Of a DNA stretch of 21,715 bases, positions 1-7,703 are shown in pieces. The position numbers and the translations under genes were made by a program. The notes below the pieces were generated by a model that was given only the letters and a program-made list of their open reading frames with translations, was not told the origin of the DNA and did no database searches. Position 1 is the first letter of the stretch; the number at the start of each line of letters is the position of its first letter. Where the stretch lies: assembly GCA_964621215.1 (NCBI GenBank), contig CAZULF010000029.1, forward strand, positions 1-21,715, in the 5' to 3' direction. This DNA is from CAZULF01 sp964621215 (lineage in GTDB: Bacteria; Pseudomonadota; Gammaproteobacteria; UBA1113).

Positions 1-1551
1 ATTTTGCCAGCTACATTACTCGATCGAACATCCGGTCGAAATAGTGTGGGGCATCGCTTTCATCATCCCGATACCATCGCTTTAATGCATGCCGATGATT
101 ATGAACAAGCATTAGAAGCTGCTTATGTTATTCCTTCTTTTACTAAACGTCGCCAACAAATCCACTCACAAATTACCGCTCTTGCGCACGAAGTCAATGG
201 TCAGGCATTAATTGACGCTGATTTACTTGATGAAGTGACGGCTTTAGTCGAATGGCCAGTTGCAGTGCGCGGTGAGTTTGACAAACGTTTTCTCGCGGTG
301 CCACAAGAAGCATTAATTTCCGCCATGCAAGGACATCAAAAAAGTTTTGCTATTGTTGATAAAAAACATCATTTGATGCCCTATTTTATCACCATCAGCA
401 ATATTGAAAGTCATGACGTACAACGGGTAATAACCGGCAATCAGCGGGTCATGCATGCGCGATTGTCTGACGCTGAATTCTTCTATAAAGCCGATAGTAA
501 ACGCGACTTATCGCATTATGTTGATCGTTTGAAAACCGTCGTATTTCAAACACAGTTGGGTACTCTGTATGACAAAACCCTGCGCGTGCGTGAGTTAGCT
601 GGAATTATTTCCGGTAACGAAACGAAACAATTAGCCTTAACACAACGCGCAGCTGAATTATGTAAAGCCGATTTAATGACTGACATCGTCGGTGAATTTC
701 CTGAATTACAAGGTATTGCGGGCTATTATTATGCTAAAAACGCAAAAGAACCGATGGAAGTTGCCTTAGCGATTAAAGAACATTATCTGCCACGATTCGC
801 CGGCGATGAGTTGCCAACCACCTCTGCCGGTTGTGCTGTGGCGATTGCCGATCGTTTAGATACGTTAGTGGGGATTTTTGGTATTAATCAAATACCCACC
901 GGCGAGAAAGACCCGTTTGGTTTACGCCGTACTGCATTAGGTATTTTACGTATCATCATTGAACATGAATTAAATTTGGATTTGCGTACATTAATAGATA
1001 TCGCTTATGCCAACTATATGCCACTACCGAATACTAAAGCTCCTGAGCAAGTTTTTGATTTCATCATGGAACGTTTACGCGCGTGGTATGCCGATAGACA
1101 AATTCCCGCTGAGGTATTCAATGCGGTATTAGCGGTAAATCCAACGCAACCTTTAGATTTTCATCATCGCATTAATGCGGTCAGCCAATTTATTCAATTA
1201 CCAGAGGCTTCTGCGTTAGCTGCTGCTAATAAGCGTGTCAGTCGTATTTTACAGAAAGAAAAGGTTATCGATAATCATGCTGTTGTGATTAATCCAGCTT
1301 TATTTGAGAATGATGCAGAACGGTTATTGGCCGATGCATTAACAAAACAAGAATCTATTATAAAAAATAATGCGGATTACACCAACATTCTAAATTCATT
1401 AGCTTCTTTGCAACAACCCATCGATCAATTTTTTGATCATGTGATGGTCATGACCGAAGATAAAGCACGACGCGAAAATCGGTTAGCATTATTACAGCAA
1501 TTACGTGCATCGTTTTTGAAAGTGGCTGATATTTCGGTGTTGCAGGGATAA
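1..1551 (+). CDS. glyS: Glycyl-tRNA synthetase beta subunit, 3' part (gene enters from the left edge)
   Basis: Beta chain of the alpha2beta2 glycyl-tRNA synthetase, which charges tRNA-Gly in the cytoplasm. The frame is open from base 1, so the start codon lies outside the window. About 516 residues are visible, matching roughly residue 175 to the end of the 689-residue E. coli protein. Conserved stretches are the VEWP segment, the GHQKSF/NIES region, RLSDAEFF, QLGTLYDK, the DPFGLRR-LGILRI helix and the C-terminal DHVMVM...VADISVLQ tail. The TTG at base 4 is an internal codon and should not be taken as a start. gmhB begins two bases after the stop, so the two are very probably cotranscribed; a glyS-gmhB order is also found in Pseudomonas. 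Identification rests on recalled family sequence and is strong. Confidence 0.97.
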   Translation: MLPATLLDRTSGRNSVGHRFHHPDTIALMHADDYEQALEAAYVIPSFTKRRQQIHSQITALAHEVNGQALIDADLLDEVTALVEWPVAVRGEFDKRFLAVPQEALISAMQGHQKSFAIVDKKHHLMPYFITISNIESHDVQRVITGNQRVMHARLSDAEFFYKADSKRDLSHYVDRLKTVVFQTQLGTLYDKTLRVRELAGIISGNETKQLALTQRAAELCKADLMTDIVGEFPELQGIAGYYYAKNAKEPMEVALAIKEHYLPRFAGDELPTTSAGCAVAIADRLDTLVGIFGINQIPTGEKDPFGLRRTALGILRIIIEHELNLDLRTLIDIAYANYMPLPNTKAPEQVFDFIMERLRAWYADRQIPAEVFNAVLAVNPTQPLDFHHRINAVSQFIQLPEASALAAANKRVSRILQKEKVIDNHAVVINPALFENDAERLLADALTKQESIIKNNADYTNILNSLASLQQPIDQFFDHVMVMTEDKARRENRLALLQQLRASFLKVADISVLQG

Positions 1552-1553
1552 TC

Positions 1554-2084
1554 ATGAAACTAATCATACTCGACCGAGACGGCGTAATAAATTACGACTC
1601 GCCGGATTACATCAAATCGGTTGCTGAATGGCACCCTATTCCTGGTAGCTTAGAAGGCATCGCCAAACTCAACGCAGCAGGTTTTACCGTTGCAGTTGCC
1701 ACCAATCAATCGGGAATTGGTCGTGGATTCTATGATTGGGATACGCTGAATGCGATCCATGATAAATTACAAACTGAATTAGCCAAACTGAATGGACATA
1801 TCGATTATTTTGCTGTGTGTCCACATCATCCCGATGTTCACTGTAACTGCCGCAAACCTAAAACCGGGTTGTTAGAACAAATCGCCGCACATTATAAGTG
1901 TTCGTTAAAAAACGTTCCTTGTATTGGTGATAGTTATCGCGACTTAGCCGCCAGCATCGCTATGGACGCTCGCTCTATTTTAGTTCTGACCGGCAACGGC
2001 GAAAAAACAAAAACGCAGCTATTACTAGAACAATCAGTTGAGATTTTTGCTGATTTAGCAGAAGCCGCGGTTATGTTAATTTGA
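1554..2084 (+). CDS. gmhB: D-glycero-beta-D-manno-heptose 1,7-bisphosphate 7-phosphatase
   Basis: HAD-superfamily phosphatase that removes the 7-phosphate of heptose bisphosphate during ADP-heptose synthesis for the LPS inner core. The 176 residues are of typical length. Visible motifs are the HAD motif I LDRDGVIN (nucleophile Asp7, acid/base Asp9), motif II around ATNQSGIGRG (residues 49-58), a zinc-binding insert CPHHPDVHCNC (Cys89, His91, Cys97, Cys99) followed by RKPKTG, and motif IV GDSYRDL with Asp126. The zinc loop separates GmhB from histidinol-phosphate phosphatase relatives, though the two families are close. The ATG follows the glyS stop by two bases, with an AGGGA-type ribosome site inside the glyS end. 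It implies a Gram-negative with heptose-containing LPS. Confidence 0.93.
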   Translation: MKLIILDRDGVINYDSPDYIKSVAEWHPIPGSLEGIAKLNAAGFTVAVATNQSGIGRGFYDWDTLNAIHDKLQTELAKLNGHIDYFAVCPHHPDVHCNCRKPKTGLLEQIAAHYKCSLKNVPCIGDSYRDLAASIAMDARSILVLTGNGEKTKTQLLLEQSVEIFADLAEAAVMLI

Positions 2085-2118
2085 CGCTACTGGGTGGTTG
2101 CACCAAAGCTCACATAAT

Positions 2119-2240
2119 AGGCGCATCATTCTCGACGTGCCGCGACTTGTTCGCGGCATCCACAACACATCGCCCCCGGGATCCCACGAATAAATAGAGG
2201 GACGACGAGAGCATTTAATAAAATGCCCCCTGCAGAGAGA
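2119..2240 (+). repeat. Palindromic interspersed repeat, copy A
   Basis: Same element as at 18885-19028 (same orientation) and 12026-12152 (opposite orientation). It contains two small hairpins: CGCGACTTGTTCGCG at 2151-2165 region and a degraded one around GGGATCCCACGAATAAATAGAGGGAC. The ends are more decayed than in copy C; the right end ATGCCCCCTGCAGAGAG resembles that of copy B. It occupies most of the 256-base gap between gmhB and the patatin gene. The rest of the gap is AT-rich and presumably carries the patatin promoter. Confidence 0.7.
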
Positions 2241-2340
2241 CAATTTTCATTATTTCTATTCTTTAATATTTCGTTAATTTATATACAATACAATGTTAAT
2301 ACTTACATTAATAGAAGTATGTTAATTATTAACGCTCATT

Positions 2341-2937
2341 ATGACTAAAAAAACTCTGACCGGGGCTCAAATAAAAGATCATTACAAAGATCTTCGCAAT
2401 CTCGTTTTCCGTGGGGGAGGCTGGAAAGGCTTCGTCTATCCTGGCGCTATCCGTGCAATGGAAGAACTAGATCTTATTGCACAAATAAAGTGTGTTGCGG
2501 GTAGTTCTGCTGGTGCTATTGCTGCAACTATAGTCGGGCTGGGGTGTTCTGCGGACGAATTTGAGAGTTTTATGCAAGAACAGGAGTCGATGGATTTAGT
2601 CGATATTATTCAAAAACCAACTCCAGTCAAAAAGCCCCCCACTCAAACTTTTAGCGTTTTTATCGCTCATGGTGATAAATTATATAATTTCTACCATCAA
2701 CTGATTTATCGTTGTGTGAAAGCGCGACTCGACGAATTGCTTCTTGACGAAACAAACATTCGCAACCTATTAGATAATATTCGTCAATCTATTAACAATA
2801 AAAGTAACTTATTAAAAAAACTCCAGCAAAAACAACAAGCTATTACTTTACATGGAAGCTACGATTCGCTAATATTCGAGGAGCAAAAAAAATTATCCGA
2901 TGAAATCGCCGAGTTAAATAAAAAAAGCAAGATTTAA
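2341..2937 (+). CDS. Patatin-like phospholipase, N-terminal half (frameshifted gene)
   Basis: First half of a patatin-family lipid acyl hydrolase, a Ser-Asp dyad enzyme that cleaves phospholipid acyl esters. The 198 residues carry the oxyanion-hole glycines RGGGWKG (residues 24-30) and the nucleophile elbow GSSAG (Ser56). After this comes a Lys/Gln-rich helical insert (about 145-198) before the frame ends. The catalytic Asp motif is missing here but is found in another frame from 2922. Restoring one base in the A7 run at 2920-2926 would join both halves into a protein of about 465 residues. Patatin proteins of this kind are common secreted effectors in intracellular Gammaproteobacteria (ExoU/VipD type), but no signal peptide is visible and export is not shown. 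The ATG is preceded by an AT-rich leader without a clear ribosome site. Confidence 0.85.
   Translation: MTKKTLTGAQIKDHYKDLRNLVFRGGGWKGFVYPGAIRAMEELDLIAQIKCVAGSSAGAIAATIVGLGCSADEFESFMQEQESMDLVDIIQKPTPVKKPPTQTFSVFIAHGDKLYNFYHQLIYRCVKARLDELLLDETNIRNLLDNIRQSINNKSNLLKKLQQKQQAITLHGSYDSLIFEEQKKLSDEIAELNKKSKI
2920..2926 (+). other. A7 homopolymer at the patatin frameshift
   Basis: The upstream frame ends at 2935-2937. The downstream frame has its last upstream stop at 2919-2921, so the shift must fall in 2922-2934, next to or within a run of seven A. A single-base deletion in the run, an assembly error, or transcriptional or ribosomal slippage on AAA codons would all give this pattern. Confidence 0.75.
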
Positions 2938-3047
2938 TAAATAACGCTTATAAACTTCATAAGTTACAGCAGAATGTTAGTAGCAACAGCAACTATAAAA
3001 TCACCTTTGCAGATATTAGACTAATACGAAAATATCTCCCGCAGAAA

Positions 3048-3737
3048 GTGAAGGATATTCATATCACAGCAACCAACATCACCAATAACAACGAGATCTT
3101 TTATTTTTGTGAAAAAAACTCACCTAATGTAGAGGTTGCACTTGCTCTAAGTGCTAGTACAGCAATCCCTGGATTTTTTAAACCTGTTGATATCAATGGA
3201 ACCCGCTATATAGACGGCGGAACAAAAATTAATTTTCCTATTAACTATTTTTTGAATGAACAAGAGAACCACGGGAAATTAACAACACTAGGCTTAATTC
3301 CATCAAATCGTTCCTATCCTAAAACTGGCACTGATAACAAAACGTTTTTTGAAAAGCTAAAAGATTTATTTGTTTATTTATTTTATAGCATAGATCGCTC
3401 GTCTATTAGTAGACAAGAATTAGCTAGAACACAAACATTTATAGCCAGGGGAAATTGCAAAGTAGTTGAATTACCTATCGGTAATATAGGAACCTTTAGC
3501 TCTGGAATATCGCCGCCGGAACAGCAGAATTTATCGAGAAACGCACAGGCCACCTTGCACAACACTCTCAGTTGTATAACACAACCAGCAGAGCCCTCGA
3601 CGTGGAAGAAAAATAAGCCAAGAGAAACCGTTACGAGTTATAATACATTCGGAACTTTATTTGATACATCAAACCATGATGCTTCTCTCGTTTCAAATAT
3701 CAATCCATTTATTCTCGATGTTAAACAATTTAATTAA
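3048..3737 (+). pseudogene. Patatin-like phospholipase, C-terminal half (out of frame with its N-terminal half)
   Basis: Second half of the broken lipase. The frame is open from 2922, and the codons between 2922 and 3048 read as plausible protein continuing the family, so the GTG at 3048 is probably not a real start; no ribosome site precedes it. The piece contains the conserved LALSASTAIPGFFKP segment and the catalytic Asp in IDGG (Asp56 counted from the GTG). About 170 further residues show no motif I recognise. Without the upstream half it lacks the nucleophile serine and cannot be an active enzyme. The reading is well preserved on both sides of the break, which means recent inactivation, a base-calling error, or rescue by slippage. 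It converges on tag, whose stop is 31 bases away. Confidence 0.8.
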
Positions 3738-3768
3738 ACGATAGATAGAGTATTGCTCTCTAGCCCTT

Positions 3769-4329
3769 TCATTTATAACAAAAACAATCCGTAGTATGAT
3801 CGTTTATCAAACCTGCTGCTTGCAGAAAAGCATAGCAAATCGTACTGCCAACAAATTTAAATCCACGTTGTTTTAAATCTTTTGAGACAGCATCAGAGAG
3901 TGGAGTGGACGCAGGAATTTGCTTAATCGATTTCCAGTGATTTTTAACAGGTTTATGATCGACAAAATTCCATAAATAGTCTGAAAAACTTCCGAGTTCT
4001 TCTTTCAATTTCAAAAAAGCTTGTGCATTGGTCACCGCAGCATTAATTTTTAAGCGATTGCGAATAATGCCGCTGTCTGCCATCAACTTTTCAATACGTT
4101 TGATGTCATAGCGCGCGACCAGAGCGGGATCAAAATTATCAAAACTTTTACGGAAATTATCGCGCTTTTTAAGAATAGTTAACCAACTCAAACCCGCTTG
4201 CATTCCATCTAATATTACAAACTCAAATAGCTTTTGATCATCATATAAAGGGACTCCCCATTCGTGATCATGGTAATCAATATAAATTTGATCCTGGCTT
4301 ACCCAGGCACAGCGTTGCTTAGTTGACAT
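3769..4329 (-). CDS. tag: DNA-3-methyladenine glycosylase I
   Basis: Base-excision repair enzyme that removes 3-methyladenine from alkylated DNA. The 186 residues align along the whole length with E. coli Tag. Visible are RCAWVSQD near the start, YHDHEWGVP, QAGLSW-TILKKR, the FDP..VA segment, SGIIRNRLKI, the RGFKFVGSTICYAFLQA helix and the terminal NDHTTDCFCY. Zinc ligands equivalent to E. coli Cys4, His17, His175 and Cys179 are present (Cys7, His20, and the His and Cys of the tail). The E. coli base-contacting Glu38 position reads Asp (LDG instead of LEG), a conservative change also found in other members as far as I recall. It lies 22 bases downstream of the EamA gene on the same strand, probably cotranscribed. 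Confidence 0.94.
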   Translation of the reverse strand: MSTKQRCAWVSQDQIYIDYHDHEWGVPLYDDQKLFEFVILDGMQAGLSWLTILKKRDNFRKSFDNFDPALVARYDIKRIEKLMADSGIIRNRLKINAAVTNAQAFLKLKEELGSFSDYLWNFVDHKPVKNHWKSIKQIPASTPLSDAVSKDLKQRGFKFVGSTICYAFLQAAGLINDHTTDCFCYK

Positions 4330-4351
4330 GAATTTTCTCCCTCTTCAGTTA

Positions 4352-5299
4352 TTAATTTACATATCCTTCTTGTTTTAACTGTACATCTAGTTCCGCTGGT
4401 TGCTCCTGCACCCGATTGCGACTACGGCTGCGACTAACGATAATAATACCGGATAAAACAAACATACCGCCGATTATCTGGTTGGGTTCAATTGGTTGGT
4501 TAACCAATAAGGCGGCAAGAATGGCGGTAACCACAGGCTGCATAAGAACTACTATCGAAACTAAGGTTGCGGGTAAATGACCTAAAGCGTAGTTTATTGC
4601 TGAATATCCACCAACTTGAGTAATCACGGCAAGACCGAGAAAGTTCCAATAAGTCTGGGATGAATACCCTGTCAGCGGTAGGCCTAGCGCCAAACAAAAA
4701 GGTAATAAAAAAATGGCACCGGCTACAGCAGAAATCCAAAAACTGCTAAGCACTCCCAATTTAACTCGACATTTTTGCGTTGCTAGAAAAAATCCAGCAT
4801 AACCCAATGCCGCTACCAAAGACAGAAAATCGCCCATTCCTAACGTAGGATGATTAATATAATCCGTCCCAACAATCACGATAATACCTACCGCGGCAGC
4901 TAACCAGCCAGTCCAAAAAATATAGTTTAATTGTTCTTTGAAAAAAACCAGCGCAAATATTGCAATCCATAAAACCGACGTATTATTGAATAAGGTTGCA
5001 TTTGCCGCCGACGTCATAAAGACAGAAATATTCCAAACCGCAATATCCGCCGCGAAAAATACACCCGCAATAATCGCATAAATAACATGTTTGCGCGAAA
5101 AAGGCCGTTCCGCTTTTGTCATAAAATAAAATGGAATCACCGTCACAACCGCGGCGATCCCTTCACGGTAAAAAGCGGTCACGACCCCTGGCGCTTTTGC
5201 CCATAAAACAAATAACGATGAAAGAGCTAGAGCAAAAACGCTAAATAGGAGCGCGGCATAGGGGAGCCAGGATTTTGAAGGAGCTGGAGATTTAGTCAT
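4352..5299 (-). CDS. EamA/DMT-family inner-membrane transporter
   Basis: Drug/metabolite-transporter superfamily permease of 315 residues with about ten hydrophobic helices in two EamA repeats. The first repeat ends near residue 145 (IIVIVGTDYI); the second ends near 290 (GGMFVLSGIIIVSRSR). The tail after the last helix is hydrophilic and Arg-rich, expected on the cytoplasmic side. The pattern ALGHLPATLVSIVVLMQPVV in helix 9 is typical of the family. The substrate cannot be told from sequence; relatives move amino acids, nucleotide precursors or other metabolites. It is the first gene of a likely two-gene unit with tag and has a plausible promoter at 5405-5433. The ATG has only a weak purine-rich ribosome site. 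Confidence 0.88.
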   Translation of the reverse strand: MTKSPAPSKSWLPYAALLFSVFALALSSLFVLWAKAPGVVTAFYREGIAAVVTVIPFYFMTKAERPFSRKHVIYAIIAGVFFAADIAVWNISVFMTSAANATLFNNTSVLWIAIFALVFFKEQLNYIFWTGWLAAAVGIIVIVGTDYINHPTLGMGDFLSLVAALGYAGFFLATQKCRVKLGVLSSFWISAVAGAIFLLPFCLALGLPLTGYSSQTYWNFLGLAVITQVGGYSAINYALGHLPATLVSIVVLMQPVVTAILAALLVNQPIEPNQIIGGMFVLSGIIIVSRSRSRNRVQEQPAELDVQLKQEGYVN

Positions 5300-5404
5300 T
5301 TTGTTTGTTTCATCTTTGTGAATTATCGGAGGGCATCTTTATTAACGAAATAAACCGAAAGTGCCTGAAGTTTCGTTTCACTAGAACACCTCGATTGTGC
5401 TCGA

Positions 5405-5433
5405 ATTATACAGATTAATGCCTGTAATTGCAA
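5405..5433 (-). promoter_or_regulatory. Putative sigma70-type promoter for the EamA-tag unit
   Basis: Read on the minus strand: TTGCAA, 17 bases, TATAAT. The -10 is perfect and the -35 matches four of six. The start of transcription would fall near 5398, about 100 bases upstream of the EamA start codon. Confidence 0.5.
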
Positions 5434-5488
5434 TTTACTTTAGCTAAAGAAAAAGGGCATAAAAAGATTTATTTTTAGAAGCTTGTTC

Positions 5489-5497
5489 TGCTATAAT
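5489..5497 (+). promoter_or_regulatory. Extended -10 promoter for the 53-residue protein gene
   Basis: TGCTATAAT is a perfect extended -10 (TGnTATAAT). No good -35 lies 16-18 bases upstream, as is usual for extended -10 promoters. Transcription would start near 5504. A clear AGGAG ribosome site follows at 5537-5541, nine bases before the GTG at 5551. Confidence 0.5.
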
Positions 5498-5550
5498 CGG
5501 CATATTATTTTTATATGCACTTAAATAATAAATCTTAGGAGTGGGTAATT

Positions 5551-5712
5551 GTGAAAAATACATCTGGCGGAAAAAAACATGACTTTGTTCAAGTTAAGAA
5601 TCCAAGAACCGAGCGTTACGTAAAAATTGATCGTGCGGAAGGACGGATTATTTCACAAAAAACCAGTCCAGGTCCTTATAAAGGTGTTCCAGTTGCGAGA
5701 AAATCCAAGTGA
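5551..5712 (+). CDS. Small basic protein of unknown function (53 residues)
   Basis: GTG start with an AGGAG site nine bases upstream, and TGA stop at 5710-5712. The product is strongly basic with a conserved-looking core: NPRTERYVKIDRAEGRIIS, then a short PGPYKGVP-ARK tail. There is no signal peptide or membrane segment. The stop overlaps the start codon of the next gene (GTGA, four bases), so the two are translationally coupled. A small basic leader protein tightly coupled to a larger Rossmann-type protein recalls two-gene toxin-antitoxin or defence modules, but I do not recognise the family and claim no function. The gene has its own strong promoter and ribosome site, which supports it as real despite its size. 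Confidence 0.75.
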   Translation: MKNTSGGKKHDFVQVKNPRTERYVKIDRAEGRIISQKTSPGPYKGVPVARKSK

Positions 5713-5924
5713 TAGTATATAGTCCGTTAGATGGAGACCCGCTTAAAACCTCCATTCGAAGTAAACCACGACACTGTTTTTTAATGACGCGGCTAGGTAT
5801 GCCTATTCCAGAAGAGGCATACAATATTATAAATATGATCGAGAAATTATGTGATTCGCAAGGATATACAGTCATTGATGCTAGAGAAGAAGAGATCTTC
5901 TACTTAAAATCTGGCGGCTTATAG
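5709..5924 (+). CDS. Nucleoside-deoxyribosyltransferase/TIR-like protein, N-terminal part (frameshifted gene)
   Basis: Starts with GTG overlapping the stop of the 53-residue gene. The 71 residues contain RHCFLMTRLGMPIPEEA followed by a helix and the strand GYTVIDAREEE. This is the beta-alpha-beta opening typical of nucleoside 2-deoxyribosyltransferase-like and TIR-like domains (CFVMMPF...GY.V.RADE pattern). The frame closes at 5922-5924 just after SGG, where these proteins normally continue into a helix and the second strand. The continuation is present in another frame, open from 5885. One added base between 5885 and 5921 would give a single protein of about 210 residues. Family assignment is from motif pattern only and is tentative. 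Confidence 0.6.
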   Translation: MIVYSPLDGDPLKTSIRSKPRHCFLMTRLGMPIPEEAYNIINMIEKLCDSQGYTVIDAREEEIFYLKSGGL

Positions 5925-5980
5925 CCGCATCGCCCTTATCCATAGCCATCTGTCACGAAGATTTCCCAGAAAAAACTCAA

Positions 5981-6340
5981 ATGAACATATACTATGAATT
6001 GGGTATAGCTCAAGCAATGGGGAAAGAAACAATAATCGTTAAATCATTAAATGCAACAGTCCCAAGTGATCTTATTCGTTCTGAATATATCGTATTTGAT
6101 GATAAATTTAGTGATAATTTTTTAAAATATCTCAAAGGATTAGATGAGCAAGCAGAATATTATCGAACTGTTGCCGAACAGGTTGAAAGAAATCCATTAC
6201 TCGCTCTCGATTATTTTAAGCGCTCCTTCCTTATCTCTGGCGACGAACGACTCCGTAAAAAAGCGAGAACCTTATTTAACAGCTCAGGCTTCCAAACAAG
6301 AGCTAAAAACAGCGTCGAGAATTTAATCGTATCTTTTTAA
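5981..6340 (+). pseudogene. Nucleoside-deoxyribosyltransferase/TIR-like protein, C-terminal part (out of frame)
   Basis: Continuation of the preceding gene in a different frame, open from 5885. In this frame the residues before the ATG read SPLSIAICHEDFPEKTQM, the expected strand ahead of the signature MNIYYELGIAQAMGKETIIVK. NxYYELGxAxAxGK is the hallmark of the deoxyribosyltransferase/TIR-like fold, where the Glu is normally the catalytic residue. A strand-loop (SEYIVFDDKFSDNF) and a helical C-terminal extension of about 70 residues follow. The extension has no recognised motif. The break is a one-base difference, the same direction as in the patatin gene. The gene ends seven bases from the convergent mnmE stop. 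Confidence 0.6.
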
Positions 6341-6347
6341 ATTTATC

Positions 6348-7703
6348 TTACTTCCCAATACAAAAACTTGAAAAAATTCGTCCCAAGAGGTCATCTGAAG
6401 TAAATTGCCCGGTGATTTCGCTTAACACCTGTTGGGTTATGCGTAGATCTTCGGCTAATAACTCGCCCATTCTATGTTGGGAAAACTGGGTATCTGCATC
6501 GCGTAAAAGTTCATATGCACGGTTAAGAGCATCGAGATGACGACGCCTAGCGATGAACTGGCCTTCGCTTTGTTGAGATAAGCCGACGCTATTAATCAAG
6601 TGTTGCCGCAATAAATCCATACCCATTCCCTGCTTCGCAGAAATATAAATTTGCGAGCCGTGTTTAGCTTTGTGCAGTTCGACTTGATGCGCAGCCAAAT
6701 CGATTTTATTAAAAATAACGATCACATTGCGACCGGTTAAACCATATTCATCCAGTAAGTCATCAATAGATTTATCGTGAACTTGTGTGATATCGACAAT
6801 TAATAATAATAAATCGGCTTTATCGATTTCGTTGCGAGCACGTTTAATGCCCTCTTGCTCAACCGGATCATCACTATCGCGTAATCCGGCCGTATCAATA
6901 ATGTGTAAAGGAATTCCGTCCAATAAAATTTGTTCTTTAATTAAATCACGAGTGGTGCCGGGAATATCGGTTACGATAGCTGTTTCTTTGCCGCTTAATT
7001 GATTGAGTAAACTGGATTTACCCGCATTAGGTTTTCCGGCTATCACAACAGTTAAACCTTCGCGTAATACGGCCCCCTGCTTGGCCTTTTTTAGTAACTC
7101 TTGCAAATCGGCAATGATGGTATGCAATTGGCCAGTAATCACTCCGTCCGATAAAAAGTCCACTTCTTCTTCAGGGAAATCAATCGCGGCTTCCACATAC
7201 ATGCGCAAGCGAATCAACGCTTCCACCAATTGGTTTACTTGCTGTGAAAACTCGCCTTGCAAAGAACGTATGGCACAACGCGCGGCTTGTTCGGATGCAC
7301 TATCGATGAGGTCGGCAATAGCCTCAGCTTGCGCAAGGTCGATTTTGTCATTCAGAAATGCCCTTTCGCTAAATTCACCCGGCCTAGCTAAACGTGCGCC
7401 TAAGGCTAAAATTCGCCGCAATAGGCGATCCATTACAACCGGCCCACCATGCCCCTGAAACTCAACCACATCTTCGCCAGTGAACGAATGGGGGTTGGGG
7501 AAGAATATCGTTAACCCCATATCGATAACCTCGCCGTTATCGTCGATAAAGGTACCATAGGTAGCGTAACGGGGTTGAGGAAGCTGACCAGTGACGGTTT
7601 GCAGAATAAACGCGGCCTTGGGGCCTGAAACACGGATAATGCCCACGCCACCTCTTCCTGGTGGCGTTGCAGGGGCAGCTATCGTGTCATTAGTGAGCAT
7701 CAT
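6348..7703 (-). CDS. mnmE: tRNA uridine-5-carboxymethylaminomethyl(34) synthesis GTPase
   Basis: GTPase that, with MnmG, modifies the wobble uridine of several tRNAs. At 451 residues it is full length. The N-terminal folate-binding domain starts with TIAAPATPPGRGGVGIIRVSG. The G domain shows P-loop GKPNAGKSS (223-231), DIPGTTRD (246-253), DTAG (270-273), NKID and SAK. The C-terminal end is the invariant FCIGK, whose Cys is required for the modification. The start ATG overlaps the yidC stop (ATGA), so translation is coupled; a second ATG follows directly, and either could be used. It is the last gene of the rpmH operon. Confidence 0.97.
   Translation of the reverse strand: MMLTNDTIAAPATPPGRGGVGIIRVSGPKAAFILQTVTGQLPQPRYATYGTFIDDNGEVIDMGLTIFFPNPHSFTGEDVVEFQGHGGPVVMDRLLRRILALGARLARPGEFSERAFLNDKIDLAQAEAIADLIDSASEQAARCAIRSLQGEFSQQVNQLVEALIRLRMYVEAAIDFPEEEVDFLSDGVITGQLHTIIADLQELLKKAKQGAVLREGLTVVIAGKPNAGKSSLLNQLSGKETAIVTDIPGTTRDLIKEQILLDGIPLHIIDTAGLRDSDDPVEQEGIKRARNEIDKADLLLLIVDITQVHDKSIDDLLDEYGLTGRNVIVIFNKIDLAAHQVELHKAKHGSQIYISAKQGMGMDLLRQHLINSVGLSQQSEGQFIARRRHLDALNRAYELLRDADTQFSQHRMGELLAEDLRITQQVLSEITGQFTSDDLLGRIFSSFCIGK

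Noticed and set aside
2295..2333. TTAAT repeats and a GTTAATTATTAAC palindrome as a PmrA-type effector regulatory box
   Set aside because: Half-site spacing does not fit the published PmrA direct-repeat pattern, and such A/T motifs arise easily in this AT-rich leader.
2917..2930. Programmed -1 ribosomal frameshift in the patatin gene
   Set aside because: The zero-frame phase does not give a proper X-XXY-YYZ heptamer and no downstream hairpin or pseudoknot is evident; single-tRNA or transcriptional slippage remains possible and is kept in the finding.
3738..3768. Terminator between the patatin fragment and tag
   Set aside because: Only a four-pair AGAG/CTCT stem and no T run.
7003..7458. 151-residue plus-strand frame within mnmE
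   Set aside because: Lies entirely antisense to a highly conserved gene and has no support of its own.
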